From Meridianimarinicoccus marinus (GTDB lineage: Bacteria > Pseudomonadota > Alphaproteobacteria > Rhodobacterales > Rhodobacteraceae), in the NCBI RefSeq assembly GCF_040689105.1, contig NZ_JBFBVU010000019.1, forward strand, positions 15,268-79,267: a stretch of DNA of 64,000 bases. The letters run 5' to 3'. The notes beneath the pieces were generated by a model that was given only the letters and a program-made list of their open reading frames with translations, made no database searches and had not been told where the DNA came from. Shown here one piece after another: positions 15,261-23,945 of this stretch (positions are counted from its first letter, which is position 1; the number at the start of each line of letters is the position of its first letter). A program made the position numbers and the translations under genes.

Positions 15261-15872
15261 ATGTCGCTAGACGATATGACCACCATATCGAACGGGGCAT
15301 GGCGAACCTGTCGTGAGAGCAGCTTGATTGAAGACGACCGACCGGACACGCAATGGGTCGACTGTATGGCGCGCATCCGAAGCGCGCAGGACCAGACGGC
15401 CTTTGTCGCGTTGTTCCGACATTTTGCCCCGCGCGTGAAGGGGTTCCTGATCAAGTCCGGCGCCAGCGACAGTCTGGCCGAGGAAGTGACTCAAGAGGTG
15501 ATGGCAACCGTGTGGCAGAAGGCGCATCAATACGACGAGACCCGCGCCAGCGTGGCCACCTGGATCTTCACGATCGCGCGGAACCGCAAGATCGACCTGC
15601 TGCGCAAGCTCAACCGGCCCGAGCCGGAAGACCTGCCATGGGCGCCCGAGCCGGAACCGGAACAGTCCGAGGTCCTTGTCATCCAGCAGGAAAGCGCCCG
15701 TCTGACCACGGCCCTTGCCGCCCTGCCCGAGAAACAGCGCCTTCTGGTCGAACGCGCCTATTTCGGCGACCTGTCCCACAGCGAGATCGCTGCGGAAACC
15801 GGTTTGCCACTGGGCACGATCAAGTCGCGCATTAGATTGGCGTTGGAGAAGCTGCGCCACGAGATGAGGTAA
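15261..15872 (+). CDS. rpoE: ECF sigma factor RpoE (singlet-oxygen response type)
   Basis: A 203-residue extracytoplasmic-function sigma factor. Region 2 is visible (FVALFRHFAPRVKGFLIKSGA, then TWIFTIARNRKIDLLRKL, about residues 40-122), linked by an acidic Pro-rich stretch (PEPEDLPWAPEPEPEQ) to region 4, where GLPLGTIKSRIRLALEKLR is the helix-turn-helix. The order and residue pattern closely match R. sphaeroides RpoE, including RASVATWIF and EKQRLLVERAYFGDLSH. It is followed nine bases later by chrR and should be held inactive by it. N-terminal start choice is uncertain: ATG at 15261 or 15276; homologues begin near the DRPDTQWVD segment. An upstream sigma-E box suggests autoregulation. Confidence 0.9.
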   Translation: MSLDDMTTISNGAWRTCRESSLIEDDRPDTQWVDCMARIRSAQDQTAFVALFRHFAPRVKGFLIKSGASDSLAEEVTQEVMATVWQKAHQYDETRASVATWIFTIARNRKIDLLRKLNRPEPEDLPWAPEPEPEQSEVLVIQQESARLTTALAALPEKQRLLVERAYFGDLSHSEIAAETGLPLGTIKSRIRLALEKLRHEMR

Positions 15873-15881
15873 CCCAGGCCC

Positions 15882-16523
15882 ATGGTTCAACACCATATTC
15901 CAGACAAGTTCCTGATGGCATATTCGGCAGGTGTCCTGCCCGAAGCCTTCAGCCTTGCCGTGGCCAGTCACGTGTCGCTGGACGACGACAGCCGGGCGCG
16001 GCTTGAAACTTTTGACGCCGTGGGCGGTGCCGTTCTGGACACTACGCCGGCAGCGACCATCTCGGACGATTGCCTGGCCGCCACGCTGGCCCTGATCGGC
16101 GGAAAGATGCCCGACGCCCTGCCCCCGCCCCCCCGACCCGACAGCCTGTTTCCGGCCCCGCTGCAGGACTATATCGGCGGCGATCTGGACGCGGTGAAAT
16201 GGCGCGGAGTCGGCATGGGGGTCAAACAGGCGATCCTTGAAACCGCTGACGAGGCCACGGCGCGACTGCTATATATCCCCTCGGGCACGGCGGTGCCGGA
16301 TCACGGTCACAACGGGATCGAATTGACCCTTGTCCTGCAGGGCGCCTATCGCGACGAGGGCGGCGAGTTTCATCGCGGCGACATCGAGGTCGCCGATGAA
16401 TCCGACGAACACACGCCCATCGCCTTCGGGCCGCAGCCCTGTATCTGCCTTGCGGTGACCGACGCCAAGCTGCGCTTCACCTCGCTGCTGCCGCGACTGG
16501 CGCAGCCCTTCCTGCGGATCTGA
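15882..16523 (+). CDS. chrR: ChrR-type anti-sigma factor with altered N-terminal zinc site
   Basis: A 213-residue anti-sigma factor with an N-terminal sigma-binding domain and a C-terminal cupin. In R. sphaeroides ChrR the first domain binds zinc through His6, His31, Cys35 and Cys38. Here the corresponding stretch is SHVSLDDDSRA: His5 and His30 remain, but the two Cys positions are Asp34 (gac, 15981) and Ser37 (agc, 15990). The cupin metal ligands are intact: His141, His143 and Glu147 in DHGHNGIE, and His177 in EHTP. The rest aligns well (YSAGVLPEAFSLAVASH, WRGVGMGVKQAIL, LTLVLQGAYRDE). The gene directly follows rpoE. Either the anti-sigma domain folds without zinc or with different ligands, or it is weakened; the CLD sensing part looks normal. 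Confidence 0.9.
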   Translation: MVQHHIPDKFLMAYSAGVLPEAFSLAVASHVSLDDDSRARLETFDAVGGAVLDTTPAATISDDCLAATLALIGGKMPDALPPPPRPDSLFPAPLQDYIGGDLDAVKWRGVGMGVKQAILETADEATARLLYIPSGTAVPDHGHNGIELTLVLQGAYRDEGGEFHRGDIEVADESDEHTPIAFGPQPCICLAVTDAKLRFTSLLPRLAQPFLRI

Positions 16524-16565
16524 AGCCCCCTTGCACGGCTGCGTCTTCGGGCGTAGCCCGGACGC

Positions 16566-17501
16566 ATGCTGACCATTGCCCTTGCCATCGCGCCGATCTT
16601 TGCCCTGCTGGTGTTGGGCAATGTCCTGCGCCGCAAGGGCATTCCCAGCTTCGAGTTCTGGACCCTGAACGACAAGCTCGTCTACTGGGTGCTGATGCCG
16701 GCGCTGCTGTTTCACCAGACGTCGACCGCGCATCTGGATCCGGCCATGGTCGGCCCCTATGCGGTCGTAATCCTGGGCGGGTTCTTCATCGCGGTGATCT
16801 ATGGGCTGCTGGCGGCACGGGCCGCGAAGCTGCCCGGCCCGGTGGCCAGTTCGCTTCTGCAAGGCGCATCGCGCCACAACACCTTCATCGCGCTGGCGGC
16901 ATCCGAGCAGTTGCTGGGGGCCGAAGGGCTGGCATTGGCCGCGCTGGCCTCGGCCATGTACATCCCGGTGACCAGTTTTGTCATCGTGCCCTGCATGGTG
17001 GCGCTGCACGCCGACCGATCCGAGTCGGGCCTGTGGCGCCGGATCCTGCGCGATCTGGCCACCAATCCACTGATCCTGTCGGTTCTGGCGGGGCTTCTGG
17101 CCAATGCCACGGGGCAGACGGCGGTGCCGGTGCTGCACGAAACTTCTCGTATCCTGGGGTCAGCCGCGTTGCCGATCATGCTGCTCAGCGTCGGGGCCAG
17201 CCTGAAGGCGCGCCAGCTGACCGCCGCCGTGCCGCTGACCCTGTTGTCGGCGGGGAGCAAATTCCTGCTGTTCCCGGCGGTGGTGGTGGGCCTGTCGCTG
17301 CTGGTGGGGCTGACCCAGACGCAGATGACCGTGGCGCTGATCTATGCGGCGGTGCCGACGGCGACCTCGTCCTACACGCTGGCGCGGCAGATGGGCGGCG
17401 ACAGTGCGGTGATGGCCGCGATCATGAGCCTGCAGACGGCCATGTCCTTCGTCACCATTCCGGTGACGCTCAGCCTCGTGGCGCGATTTCTGGGCGGCTG
17501 A
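16566..17501 (+). CDS. AEC family transporter (auxin efflux carrier-like permease)
   Basis: A 311-residue inner-membrane protein with about ten hydrophobic segments in two halves of five, as in the AEC family (malonate/malate permease MdcF and YfdV relatives). Family marks include VLGNVLRRKGIPSFEFWTLN near the N-terminus, GASRHNTFIAL near residue 100, ALPIMLLSVGASL at about 205-217, and the conserved YAAVPTATSSYTLARQMGGD near 260. It follows chrR by 42 nt on the same strand with a short GC-rich inverted repeat between, so it is probably a separate unit. Substrate is not predictable from sequence. Confidence 0.83.
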   Translation: MLTIALAIAPIFALLVLGNVLRRKGIPSFEFWTLNDKLVYWVLMPALLFHQTSTAHLDPAMVGPYAVVILGGFFIAVIYGLLAARAAKLPGPVASSLLQGASRHNTFIALAASEQLLGAEGLALAALASAMYIPVTSFVIVPCMVALHADRSESGLWRRILRDLATNPLILSVLAGLLANATGQTAVPVLHETSRILGSAALPIMLLSVGASLKARQLTAAVPLTLLSAGSKFLLFPAVVVGLSLLVGLTQTQMTVALIYAAVPTATSSYTLARQMGGDSAVMAAIMSLQTAMSFVTIPVTLSLVARFLGG

Positions 17502-17504
17502 GGC

Positions 17505-18695
17505 TCAGGAGCGGATCACCGCCAGAGGCTCCGCGTCCGGTTTCGGCGCCGCCTCGGGGGCGGCGACCTCCTCGAAGTCGAAAGCATCCATGCGCTGCGC
17601 CCGGCGGCTGGCCTTTTCCGCCGAGATCTTGATGTCGGCAACATCCTTGGCGGCCTGTCCGAAGTGGCGATCCAGATTGCCGACGCGGCTGCTCAGCCGT
17701 TCCACATCCTTGTGCAGCAGGGCCAGTTCCTTGCGGATCACCCCGGCCTGTTCGCGCATCCGCACGTCCTTCAGCACCGCGCGCAGAGTGTTCAGCGTGG
17801 CCATGCAGGTGGTGGGCGAGACCAGCCAGACCCGCGCGTCGAAGCCTTCGCGCACGACCTCGGGAAACCGGGCGTGCAATTCGGAATAGACCGCTTCGGA
17901 CGGCACGAACATCAGCGCACCCTCGGCGGTCTCGCCCTCGATGATATAGCGCTCGGCAATGGCCTTGATGTGGCCCCGGACGGCGGTCTTGAATTTGCGC
18001 GCGGCAGCGGTTTTTGCATGGTCGCTGTCGGCATTGACCAGGTCTTCATAGTCGCCCAGCGGAAACTTGCTGTCGATCACCAGCGGCCCCGGCGGGTTCG
18101 GCAGGTGGATCACGCAATCGGCGCGCTTGCCGTTGGACAGGGTCACCTGAAAGCCGTGACTGTCGGCGGGCAGGGCCTTGGTGACGATGTCGTGCAGCTG
18201 GATCTCGCCGAAAGCCCCGCGCGCCTGCTTGTTGGACAGGATGTCCTGCAGGCCCAGCACGTCGCCGGACAGTTTCTCGATATTGCTTTGCGCCTTGTCG
18301 ATGGTCTCCAGCCGCTGCTGCAACTCGCCCAGCGACCGGGCGGTGCGGGTGGCGGTGCCGTGCAGCGTGTCGCCCATGGACTTGGTGACTTCCTCCAGCC
18401 GTCGCTCGACCGTGGACAGGGTCACCACCTGCGCCCGCGCCTGCGCCTCGGCCACATGGCTGAGGCCGCCCGAAAGCTGCTGCTGGGCCTGCGAGATCCC
18501 CTCGACCCGGCGCCCCATGGCTGAAATCTCGCGCAGCGCCTCCGGCATCATCCGGGCAGTGCGCCCCGCCGCGCGCAGGGCGGCAAGGATCAGCAGCAGG
18601 AACAAGACCAGCACCGCCGCGCTGGCCAGCGCCAGCATCGCCATCGGGTCCGCCAGAAGCTCCGGCAGGGAGTGCGGAAGGTCCAATGCAGGCAT
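17505..18695 (-). CDS. rmuC: DNA recombination protein RmuC homolog
   Basis: A 396-residue protein with one N-terminal membrane anchor (LALASAAVLVLFLLLILAAL, about residues 19-38), a coiled-coil segment rich in Glu/Gln (ISQAQQQLSGGLSHVAEAQARAQ), and the RmuC nuclease-like core: GAFGEIQLHDIV, DCVIHLPNPPGPLVIDSKFPLGDYE and VSPTTCMATLNTLRAVL. RmuC limits rearrangements at inverted repeats; the core resembles restriction endonuclease folds (DSKFP is the conserved acidic site). Its ATG shares one base with the mutL stop (TGATG), so the two repair genes are translationally coupled. The frame is open upstream into mutL, but the anchor fits the start at 18695. Confidence 0.87.
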   Translation of the reverse strand: MPALDLPHSLPELLADPMAMLALASAAVLVLFLLLILAALRAAGRTARMMPEALREISAMGRRVEGISQAQQQLSGGLSHVAEAQARAQVVTLSTVERRLEEVTKSMGDTLHGTATRTARSLGELQQRLETIDKAQSNIEKLSGDVLGLQDILSNKQARGAFGEIQLHDIVTKALPADSHGFQVTLSNGKRADCVIHLPNPPGPLVIDSKFPLGDYEDLVNADSDHAKTAAARKFKTAVRGHIKAIAERYIIEGETAEGALMFVPSEAVYSELHARFPEVVREGFDARVWLVSPTTCMATLNTLRAVLKDVRMREQAGVIRKELALLHKDVERLSSRVGNLDRHFGQAAKDVADIKISAEKASRRAQRMDAFDFEEVAAPEAAPKPDAEPLAVIRS

Positions 18696-20569
18696 CAGCT
18701 GCGCCCGAACAGCCGTTCCAGATCGGCCAGCTTGAGTTCCACATAGGTCGGGCGGCCATGGTTGCATTGGCCCGAATGCGGCGTCGCCTCCATCTCGCGC
18801 AGCAGAGCGTTCATTTCGTCGGCCTGCATCCGCCGCCCGGCCCGTACCGAGCCGTGACAGGCCATCCGCGACAGCACCGCGTCGATACGGGCGGTGATAT
18901 TGCCGGTCTCCACCGCGCCGCCTTCGCGCAATTCATCCAGCAGGTCGCGCAACAGCGCCTCGGCGTTGACCGGACCCAGCAGCGCCGGGGTGGCGCGCAC
19001 CGCAACGGCACCGGGGCCGAAGGGCTCAAGGCTCAAGCCCAGACCGTCCAGCGCCTCGGCCTCGGCCAGCAGGGTGGCGGCATCGTCGGGGCCGAGCTCC
19101 ACGATCTCGGGGATCAGTAGGGCCTGCGAAGCGACGCCGCGGTGCGCGCGCTGGGTTTTCAGCCGCTCGTAGACCAGTCGTTCATGGGCGGCGTGCTGAT
19201 CCACCAGCACCATGCCGGTGGCGGTCTGCGCCACGATATAGGTCTCGTGCAATTGCGCCCGCGCCGCGCCCAGATAGCCGATAGCGGGGGCTTCCCCGCC
19301 ATCCGCGTGGTCGGGCGTAGGCTCCGCTTCCACCCGTGCCGAGGGCGCCTCGGCAAAGCCGAAGCCGTCCACGGCCGCCTGCGGCGCCTGGGCCTGGTAC
19401 GCCATCTGCCGCGCGGCGGGGGCGGAACGGTCCATCTGATAGAGCCGCGCCGGACCCGCCGCCCCGGTCTCTTGGCGGAACGCCCCCAGCGTCGCACCCG
19501 CCACGGTGCTCGAGGCCCGATGCCCGGCCTCGGCCAGACAATGACGCAGCCCCGACACGATCAACCCGCGCACCAGCCCCGGATCGCGGAACCGCACCTC
19601 GGCCTTGGCCGGGTGCACGTTCACATCCACCCGCATCGGATCGCAGGACACGAACAGCGCCGCCGCCGGATAACGATCGCGGCTCAGCAGGTCCGAATAC
19701 CCGGCCCGCAGCGCCCCGGTCAGCAGCTTGTCGCGCACCGGGCGGCCATTGACGAACAGGTATTGCGCCACCGCAGCCCCCCGCGAATAGGTGGGCAGCG
19801 CCGCGAAGCCCGACAGGTGGTGGCCTTCGCGCTCGGCCAAGATCGGCACCGCGTTTTCAGCAAACTCCTTGCCGATCAGCCGCGACAACCGGCCCAGCAA
19901 CGCCTCGGCCCCCTCGCCCGCTTCCGGGTCGGCGCGCAGCACCACGCGCCCGTCGCCGCCGCCCGACAGGTCGCGCACCACGAACCCCACCTGCGGCGCG
20001 GCCATGGCCAGCCGCCGCAGCGTGTCCAGCAGCGCCTGGGTTTCGGCCCGGTCCGAGCGCAGGAATTTCAGCCGCGCCGGGGTCGCATGGAACAGATCGC
20101 GCAATTCGACCCGCGTGCCGCTGCGCAGGGCCGCGGGCCGCACCGGCCCCGGCGCCCCGCCGCGCACCGAGATTTCGGCGGCGTCTTCCGTGCCGTGACG
20201 CGAGGTGACGGTCAGCCGCGCCACAGCCCCCAGCGAGGCCAGCGCCTCGCCCCGGAAGCCAAAGGAATGGATGTTCAGCAGGTCGGAGCCGTCGATCTTC
20301 GACGTCGCATGTCGGCTCAGCGCCAGCGGCAGATCTTCGGCCCGGATGCCGTGGCCGTCGTCGCTGACCCGCAACAGGGTCTTGCCGCCGTCGGCATAGG
20401 CGACCTCGATCCGCCGCGCGCCCGCATCCAGCGCGTTCTCGACCAACTCCTTGGCCGCCGAGGCCGGACGTTCCACCACCTCACCAGCGGCGATGCGGTT
20501 GATCGCCGCCTCGTCCAATGGGGCAATCCGGGGCGATTCACGCGGTATATTGGGCAATGCAAGCTCCAT
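18695..20569 (-). CDS. mutL: DNA mismatch repair protein MutL
   Basis: A 624-residue GHKL ATPase that couples MutS recognition to strand removal. N-terminal motifs: KELVENALDAGA (N-box), SDDGHGI and SFGFRGEALASL. The C-terminal domain carries DQHAAHERLVYE, matching the DQHA(x2)E(x4)E endonuclease motif, and ACHGSVRAG. It is therefore likely a nicking MutL, in line with the absence of MutH in alphaproteobacteria. The linker (about residues 345-430) is low complexity and Ala/Pro rich. The gene is 42 nt downstream of an M16 peptidase gene and coupled to rmuC. Confidence 0.95.
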   Translation of the reverse strand: MELALPNIPRESPRIAPLDEAAINRIAAGEVVERPASAAKELVENALDAGARRIEVAYADGGKTLLRVSDDGHGIRAEDLPLALSRHATSKIDGSDLLNIHSFGFRGEALASLGAVARLTVTSRHGTEDAAEISVRGGAPGPVRPAALRSGTRVELRDLFHATPARLKFLRSDRAETQALLDTLRRLAMAAPQVGFVVRDLSGGGDGRVVLRADPEAGEGAEALLGRLSRLIGKEFAENAVPILAEREGHHLSGFAALPTYSRGAAVAQYLFVNGRPVRDKLLTGALRAGYSDLLSRDRYPAAALFVSCDPMRVDVNVHPAKAEVRFRDPGLVRGLIVSGLRHCLAEAGHRASSTVAGATLGAFRQETGAAGPARLYQMDRSAPAARQMAYQAQAPQAAVDGFGFAEAPSARVEAEPTPDHADGGEAPAIGYLGAARAQLHETYIVAQTATGMVLVDQHAAHERLVYERLKTQRAHRGVASQALLIPEIVELGPDDAATLLAEAEALDGLGLSLEPFGPGAVAVRATPALLGPVNAEALLRDLLDELREGGAVETGNITARIDAVLSRMACHGSVRAGRRMQADEMNALLREMEATPHSGQCNHGRPTYVELKLADLERLFGRS

Positions 20570-20611
20570 ACCACAATCTGTAGCATGGAGCCCGACGATT
20601 CTGCCAGCCGC

Positions 20612-21925
20612 TCAGTTGCCGGCTTCCAACCCCTCGGGCTGGCCCACCACAAGGAAGGTCAACGCCTGGGGATCAAGCAATTCACCCGCCACACGGCGCA
20701 CGTCCTCCACCGTGACGGCGGCCATCCGGTCGTTGCGGGAGGCGATATAGTCGATGGGCAAGCCACCGGCCTGCATCCCCACCATGATCCCCGCAATGGC
20801 GGCGTTGCCGTCGAACCGCAGCGGGTAGCCGCCGATCAGGAAGGTCTTGGCTTTCGCCACCTCTTCTTCGGTCGGTCCTTCGGTGGCCATGCGCTCCCAT
20901 TCCGCCCGCACCACATCGATGGTTTCGGCGGCGCGTGCATTGGCGGTCGAGGCGCGGCCGATCAGCAGGTCGGCCTGATCCTTGCCCAGAAGGTAGGAAT
21001 AGATGCCGTAGGTCAGCCCGCGCTTCTCGCGCACCTCGGTCATCAGGCGGGCCTCGAAGCCGCTGCCACCCAGGATCTGGTTGGCGATATAGGCCGCGAA
21101 ATAATCCGGGTGGTCACGATCCAGCCCCGGCTGGGCAAAGGTGATCACCGATTGCGGGGTGTCGAAAGGCACCACCTGCACGCCGCCGGGGAAGTTCGGC
21201 GCAACCGGCGGCGGCAGGGCCGCCCCGGTTTCCGGCAGCCGGGCCATCAGGGCATCGACCACTTGCGCCAGTTTCTCGGGCGAGATGTCGCCCGCCGCGC
21301 CAATATAGACCCGGTCCTGCGCCAACGCGCCCTTGTGGGCGGCCAGCAGATCGTCCCGCGTCAGGGCCGCGACGGTGTCGATCGTGCCTTCCCCCGGCGT
21401 GCCATAGGGATGGTCGCCGAATGTCATCTCGGAAAAGGCGGTCGAGGCGACGGTGTCGGGATCCTCGGCATCGCCGCGCAGTCCCACCAGCACCTGCGCC
21501 CGCACGCGTTCCACGGCATCTCCGTCGAACCGCGGGGCAGCCAGCGCGTCGGCCAGAAGCGCCATCGCCTCATCCGTGGTGTCGCTCAGGAACCGGGCCG
21601 AGACCGACACGTAGTCGTCGCTGGCATCAAAGCCGAAACTGGCCGCCAGATCGTCGCGCGCCTGGGCAAAGCCCAGGGCATCCAGATCGCCCGCGCCTTC
21701 CTCAAGAATCGCGGTCATCAGATAGGTCGCGCCCCGCTTGCCCGGCTGATCCAGCGAGGTGCCGCCCTTGAACAGGATCTCCAGCGACACCGCCGGGATG
21801 GCCGGTTCCTCGACCAGCCAAACGGTGAACCCCGCCGGCGTGGTGACCTCGGTGATCTCGACGCTGGCGTGCAACGGCAGCGCGGCCCCGATCCACAGGG
21901 CTACAGCAGCGACTAGGCGTTTCAT
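20612..21925 (-). CDS. M16 family peptidase, non-catalytic subunit
   Basis: A 437-residue secreted insulinase-fold protein with a signal peptide (MKRLVAAVALWIGAALPLHA). It aligns with the processing-peptidase fold (VSLEILFKGGTSLDQPGKRGATYLMTAIL, then GSGFEARLMTEVREKRGLTYGIYSYL), but the HxxEH zinc motif is absent: the equivalent position reads LMTAILEEG. It overlaps the catalytic M16 gene by four bases. Such active/inactive pairs form heterodimers like mitochondrial processing peptidase or PqqL-type periplasmic proteases; the R/Y pair near the C-terminus (REKRGLTYGIYSY) that helps bind substrate is kept. Substrate unknown. Confidence 0.87.
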   Translation of the reverse strand: MKRLVAAVALWIGAALPLHASVEITEVTTPAGFTVWLVEEPAIPAVSLEILFKGGTSLDQPGKRGATYLMTAILEEGAGDLDALGFAQARDDLAASFGFDASDDYVSVSARFLSDTTDEAMALLADALAAPRFDGDAVERVRAQVLVGLRGDAEDPDTVASTAFSEMTFGDHPYGTPGEGTIDTVAALTRDDLLAAHKGALAQDRVYIGAAGDISPEKLAQVVDALMARLPETGAALPPPVAPNFPGGVQVVPFDTPQSVITFAQPGLDRDHPDYFAAYIANQILGGSGFEARLMTEVREKRGLTYGIYSYLLGKDQADLLIGRASTANARAAETIDVVRAEWERMATEGPTEEEVAKAKTFLIGGYPLRFDGNAAIAGIMVGMQAGGLPIDYIASRNDRMAAVTVEDVRRVAGELLDPQALTFLVVGQPEGLEAGN

Positions 21926-23283
21926 TGGCTTACCTCCACAAGGTCCGCCGGATCCGCCGGCGCGCGCAACCAGCCCGTGACCGAGCCCTCGGGCACCAGC
22001 ACCGCGCGTCCGGCGGCCAGGATATCCTCGGCGGTGACGGACTGGATCACCTCCGGCCAGGCCTCCACATCGGCCAGCGTCAGCCCCGAGGTCAGCGCCG
22101 CCCCGATCTGCTGTGCCCGGCCCTTCACGTTGTCCTTGGCATAGATCGCATCCGCCGCGTACTGCCGTTTCAGCCGCGCCAACTGTTCGGCATCGACGCC
22201 GCCATCCAGAAAGGCCGCAATTTCTTCATCCAACGCCGCTTCGGCGTCTTCCAGCGTCACCCCGTCCGCCGGGACAAGGGTGATGGAAAAGCTCGACGCG
22301 TCCAGCGAGGTTGGCTGGTAGTAGGCGGCTGTATAGACCGCCTGCTGGCTGCCGAATTGCAGCGCCTGCCCAAGATGCGAGGTCGCCGGGGTGCCCCCCA
22401 GCAGATCGGCCAGCAAAAGCAAAGCCGCCGCCGTGTCCTGATCGCCGCTGTCGCGCTCGGGCGCCAGATAGGTGCGGGTCAGATAGGGCTGTGCGATGCG
22501 CGGATCCTCAAACACCATGCGCCGGGCGGCCAGATGCGGCGGCTCGGTCACGCGCTCCCGCGGGGCCAGCTCCGGGTTCGGCGGGATCGGGCCGTAGTAT
22601 GCCTCGGCCAGGTCACGCACACGCTCGGGTGTGACATCGCCGGCCACCACCAGAACCGCGTTGTTCGGGACGTAATGCTCTCCATAAAACTCCAGCGCCG
22701 CCTCGGCCCCCAGGGCCGCCACCTCGTGCCGCCAGCCGATGATCGGCCGCCCGTAGGGGTGATTCAGGTACAGCGCCGCGCGCGCCTGTTCGCGGTACAG
22801 CGCAGCCGGGTTGGAATCGATGCGCTGGTTGCGCTCCTCCAGCACCACGCTGACCTCGGGCGCGGTCTGCTCCTCGGTCAGGCGCAGGTTCGACATGCGG
22901 TCAGCCTCCATCTCCATCATCTGCGGCAGCAAGTCGGCGGCCACGCGCTGGAAATAGGCAGTGTAGTCCCACGAGGTAAACGCGTTCTCGGAGCCGCCAT
23001 TGGCCTGCACGATGCCCGAGAATTCACCCGGTTCGCGGGTCTCGGTGCCCTTGAACATCAGGTGTTCCAGCAGATGCGCGACACCGGAAGTGCCGGGCGT
23101 TTCATCCGCCGCGCCGACCTTGTACCAGATCATGTGCACCACGGCGGGCGAGCGGTGATCCTCGACAACGACCACCTCCATACCGTTGTCCAGCGTGAAA
23201 CTGGTCACGTCCTCGGCGGCCGCCACGGGCAGGGCGACAGCACAGGCCAATGCGATCGACATGTTGCGTAGGGTAGAAATCAT
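21922..23283 (-). CDS. M16 family zinc metallopeptidase, catalytic subunit
   Basis: A 453-residue periplasmic zinc peptidase. After a signal peptide (MISTLRNMSIALACAVALPVAAA) comes the inverted zinc motif HLLEH, with His70, Glu73 and His74, and the downstream acidic ligand region EVSVVLEERNQRI about 75 residues later. The SENAFTSWDYTAYF segment is the substrate-edge strand typical of M16B. The ATG at 23283 has AGGAGG five bases before it; the upstream in-frame methionine does not. It is coupled to the inactive partner downstream. Likely degrades or processes peptides in the periplasm. Confidence 0.9.
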   Translation of the reverse strand: MISTLRNMSIALACAVALPVAAAEDVTSFTLDNGMEVVVVEDHRSPAVVHMIWYKVGAADETPGTSGVAHLLEHLMFKGTETREPGEFSGIVQANGGSENAFTSWDYTAYFQRVAADLLPQMMEMEADRMSNLRLTEEQTAPEVSVVLEERNQRIDSNPAALYREQARAALYLNHPYGRPIIGWRHEVAALGAEAALEFYGEHYVPNNAVLVVAGDVTPERVRDLAEAYYGPIPPNPELAPRERVTEPPHLAARRMVFEDPRIAQPYLTRTYLAPERDSGDQDTAAALLLLADLLGGTPATSHLGQALQFGSQQAVYTAAYYQPTSLDASSFSITLVPADGVTLEDAEAALDEEIAAFLDGGVDAEQLARLKRQYAADAIYAKDNVKGRAQQIGAALTSGLTLADVEAWPEVIQSVTAEDILAAGRAVLVPEGSVTGWLRAPADPADLVEVSQ

Positions 23284-23362
23284 GACGCCTCCTGTCAGGG
23301 TTTCCAAACAGATACGCCATGGCGCGCGCGGTACAAGCCACCACGCGAGGATGTGAGCAGGA

Positions 23363-23887
23363 TCAGCGCGGTTTCAGCTCGGCCGGCGGTGCCGACGGGG
23401 TTTCGACACCCATCCGGCGGAATCGCGCGATCTCGGCCTGCTGATCCAGCGACATGCTGCTGTAGGCGTCGTAATAGACGTTTACGTTGAACCAGCGCTC
23501 CAGCAAGCGGCCATCGTTGTCCCGGCGGAACTTCAGGTCCTCGTCGGCCAGTGTCTTGCGGATGGTGGGATCGGTGCCATAGCGCCCGGCATAGCGCACC
23601 AGCCCGCCGTCCGAGGCGGGGATGCCGCCGCGTTTCAACGCACTGGCCGACCCGCCAAGCGCCACCACCGCATCCTCGAAGGGCGTGGGATCGGCGCGGT
23701 TCTGTGCGCCCAAAATCGGGGCTGGCAGGGCTTTGGGATCGGGTGGTGTCTCCAGCGGGCGCGCCGGCGCCACCAGAAATTCGTCCGGGCCGGTGCGGCT
23801 GGCGGCGAAATTCATCAGGTCCGGGTTGTCGCTGCCGCAGGCGGACAGAACGACAAGGGCAAGCAGGCTCAGGCGCAGGGGCGTCAC
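23363..23887 (-). CDS. DUF3035 lipoprotein (BamF-like)
   Basis: A 174-residue lipoprotein starting from GTG, with a clear lipobox (VLSAC, Cys17) after a hydrophobic segment. The mature part has the DUF3035 pattern: DEFLVAPARPLETPP near residues 35-49, which in Caulobacter-type BAM complexes marks the small subunit BamF, and a C-terminal charged helix region (DQQAEIARFRRMGVETPSAPP). GGAGAG lies nine bases upstream of the GTG. It follows lspA by 58 nt, fitting because LspA processes lipoproteins. Assignment to the outer-membrane BAM complex is from family knowledge and is moderately sure. Confidence 0.75.
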   Translation of the reverse strand: MTPLRLSLLALVVLSACGSDNPDLMNFAASRTGPDEFLVAPARPLETPPDPKALPAPILGAQNRADPTPFEDAVVALGGSASALKRGGIPASDGGLVRYAGRYGTDPTIRKTLADEDLKFRRDNDGRLLERWFNVNVYYDAYSSMSLDQQAEIARFRRMGVETPSAPPAELKPR

Positions 23888-23945
23888 TTGGACAAACTCT
23901 CCGATCTCGGGTCGGCCCCTTCTCTAGCGCAGCTTTGGGGCCGCG

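Noticed and set aside
19142..21916. A 924-codon plus-strand open frame over mutL and an M16 gene
   Set aside because: Antisense shadow; no start signal and no recognisable domain.
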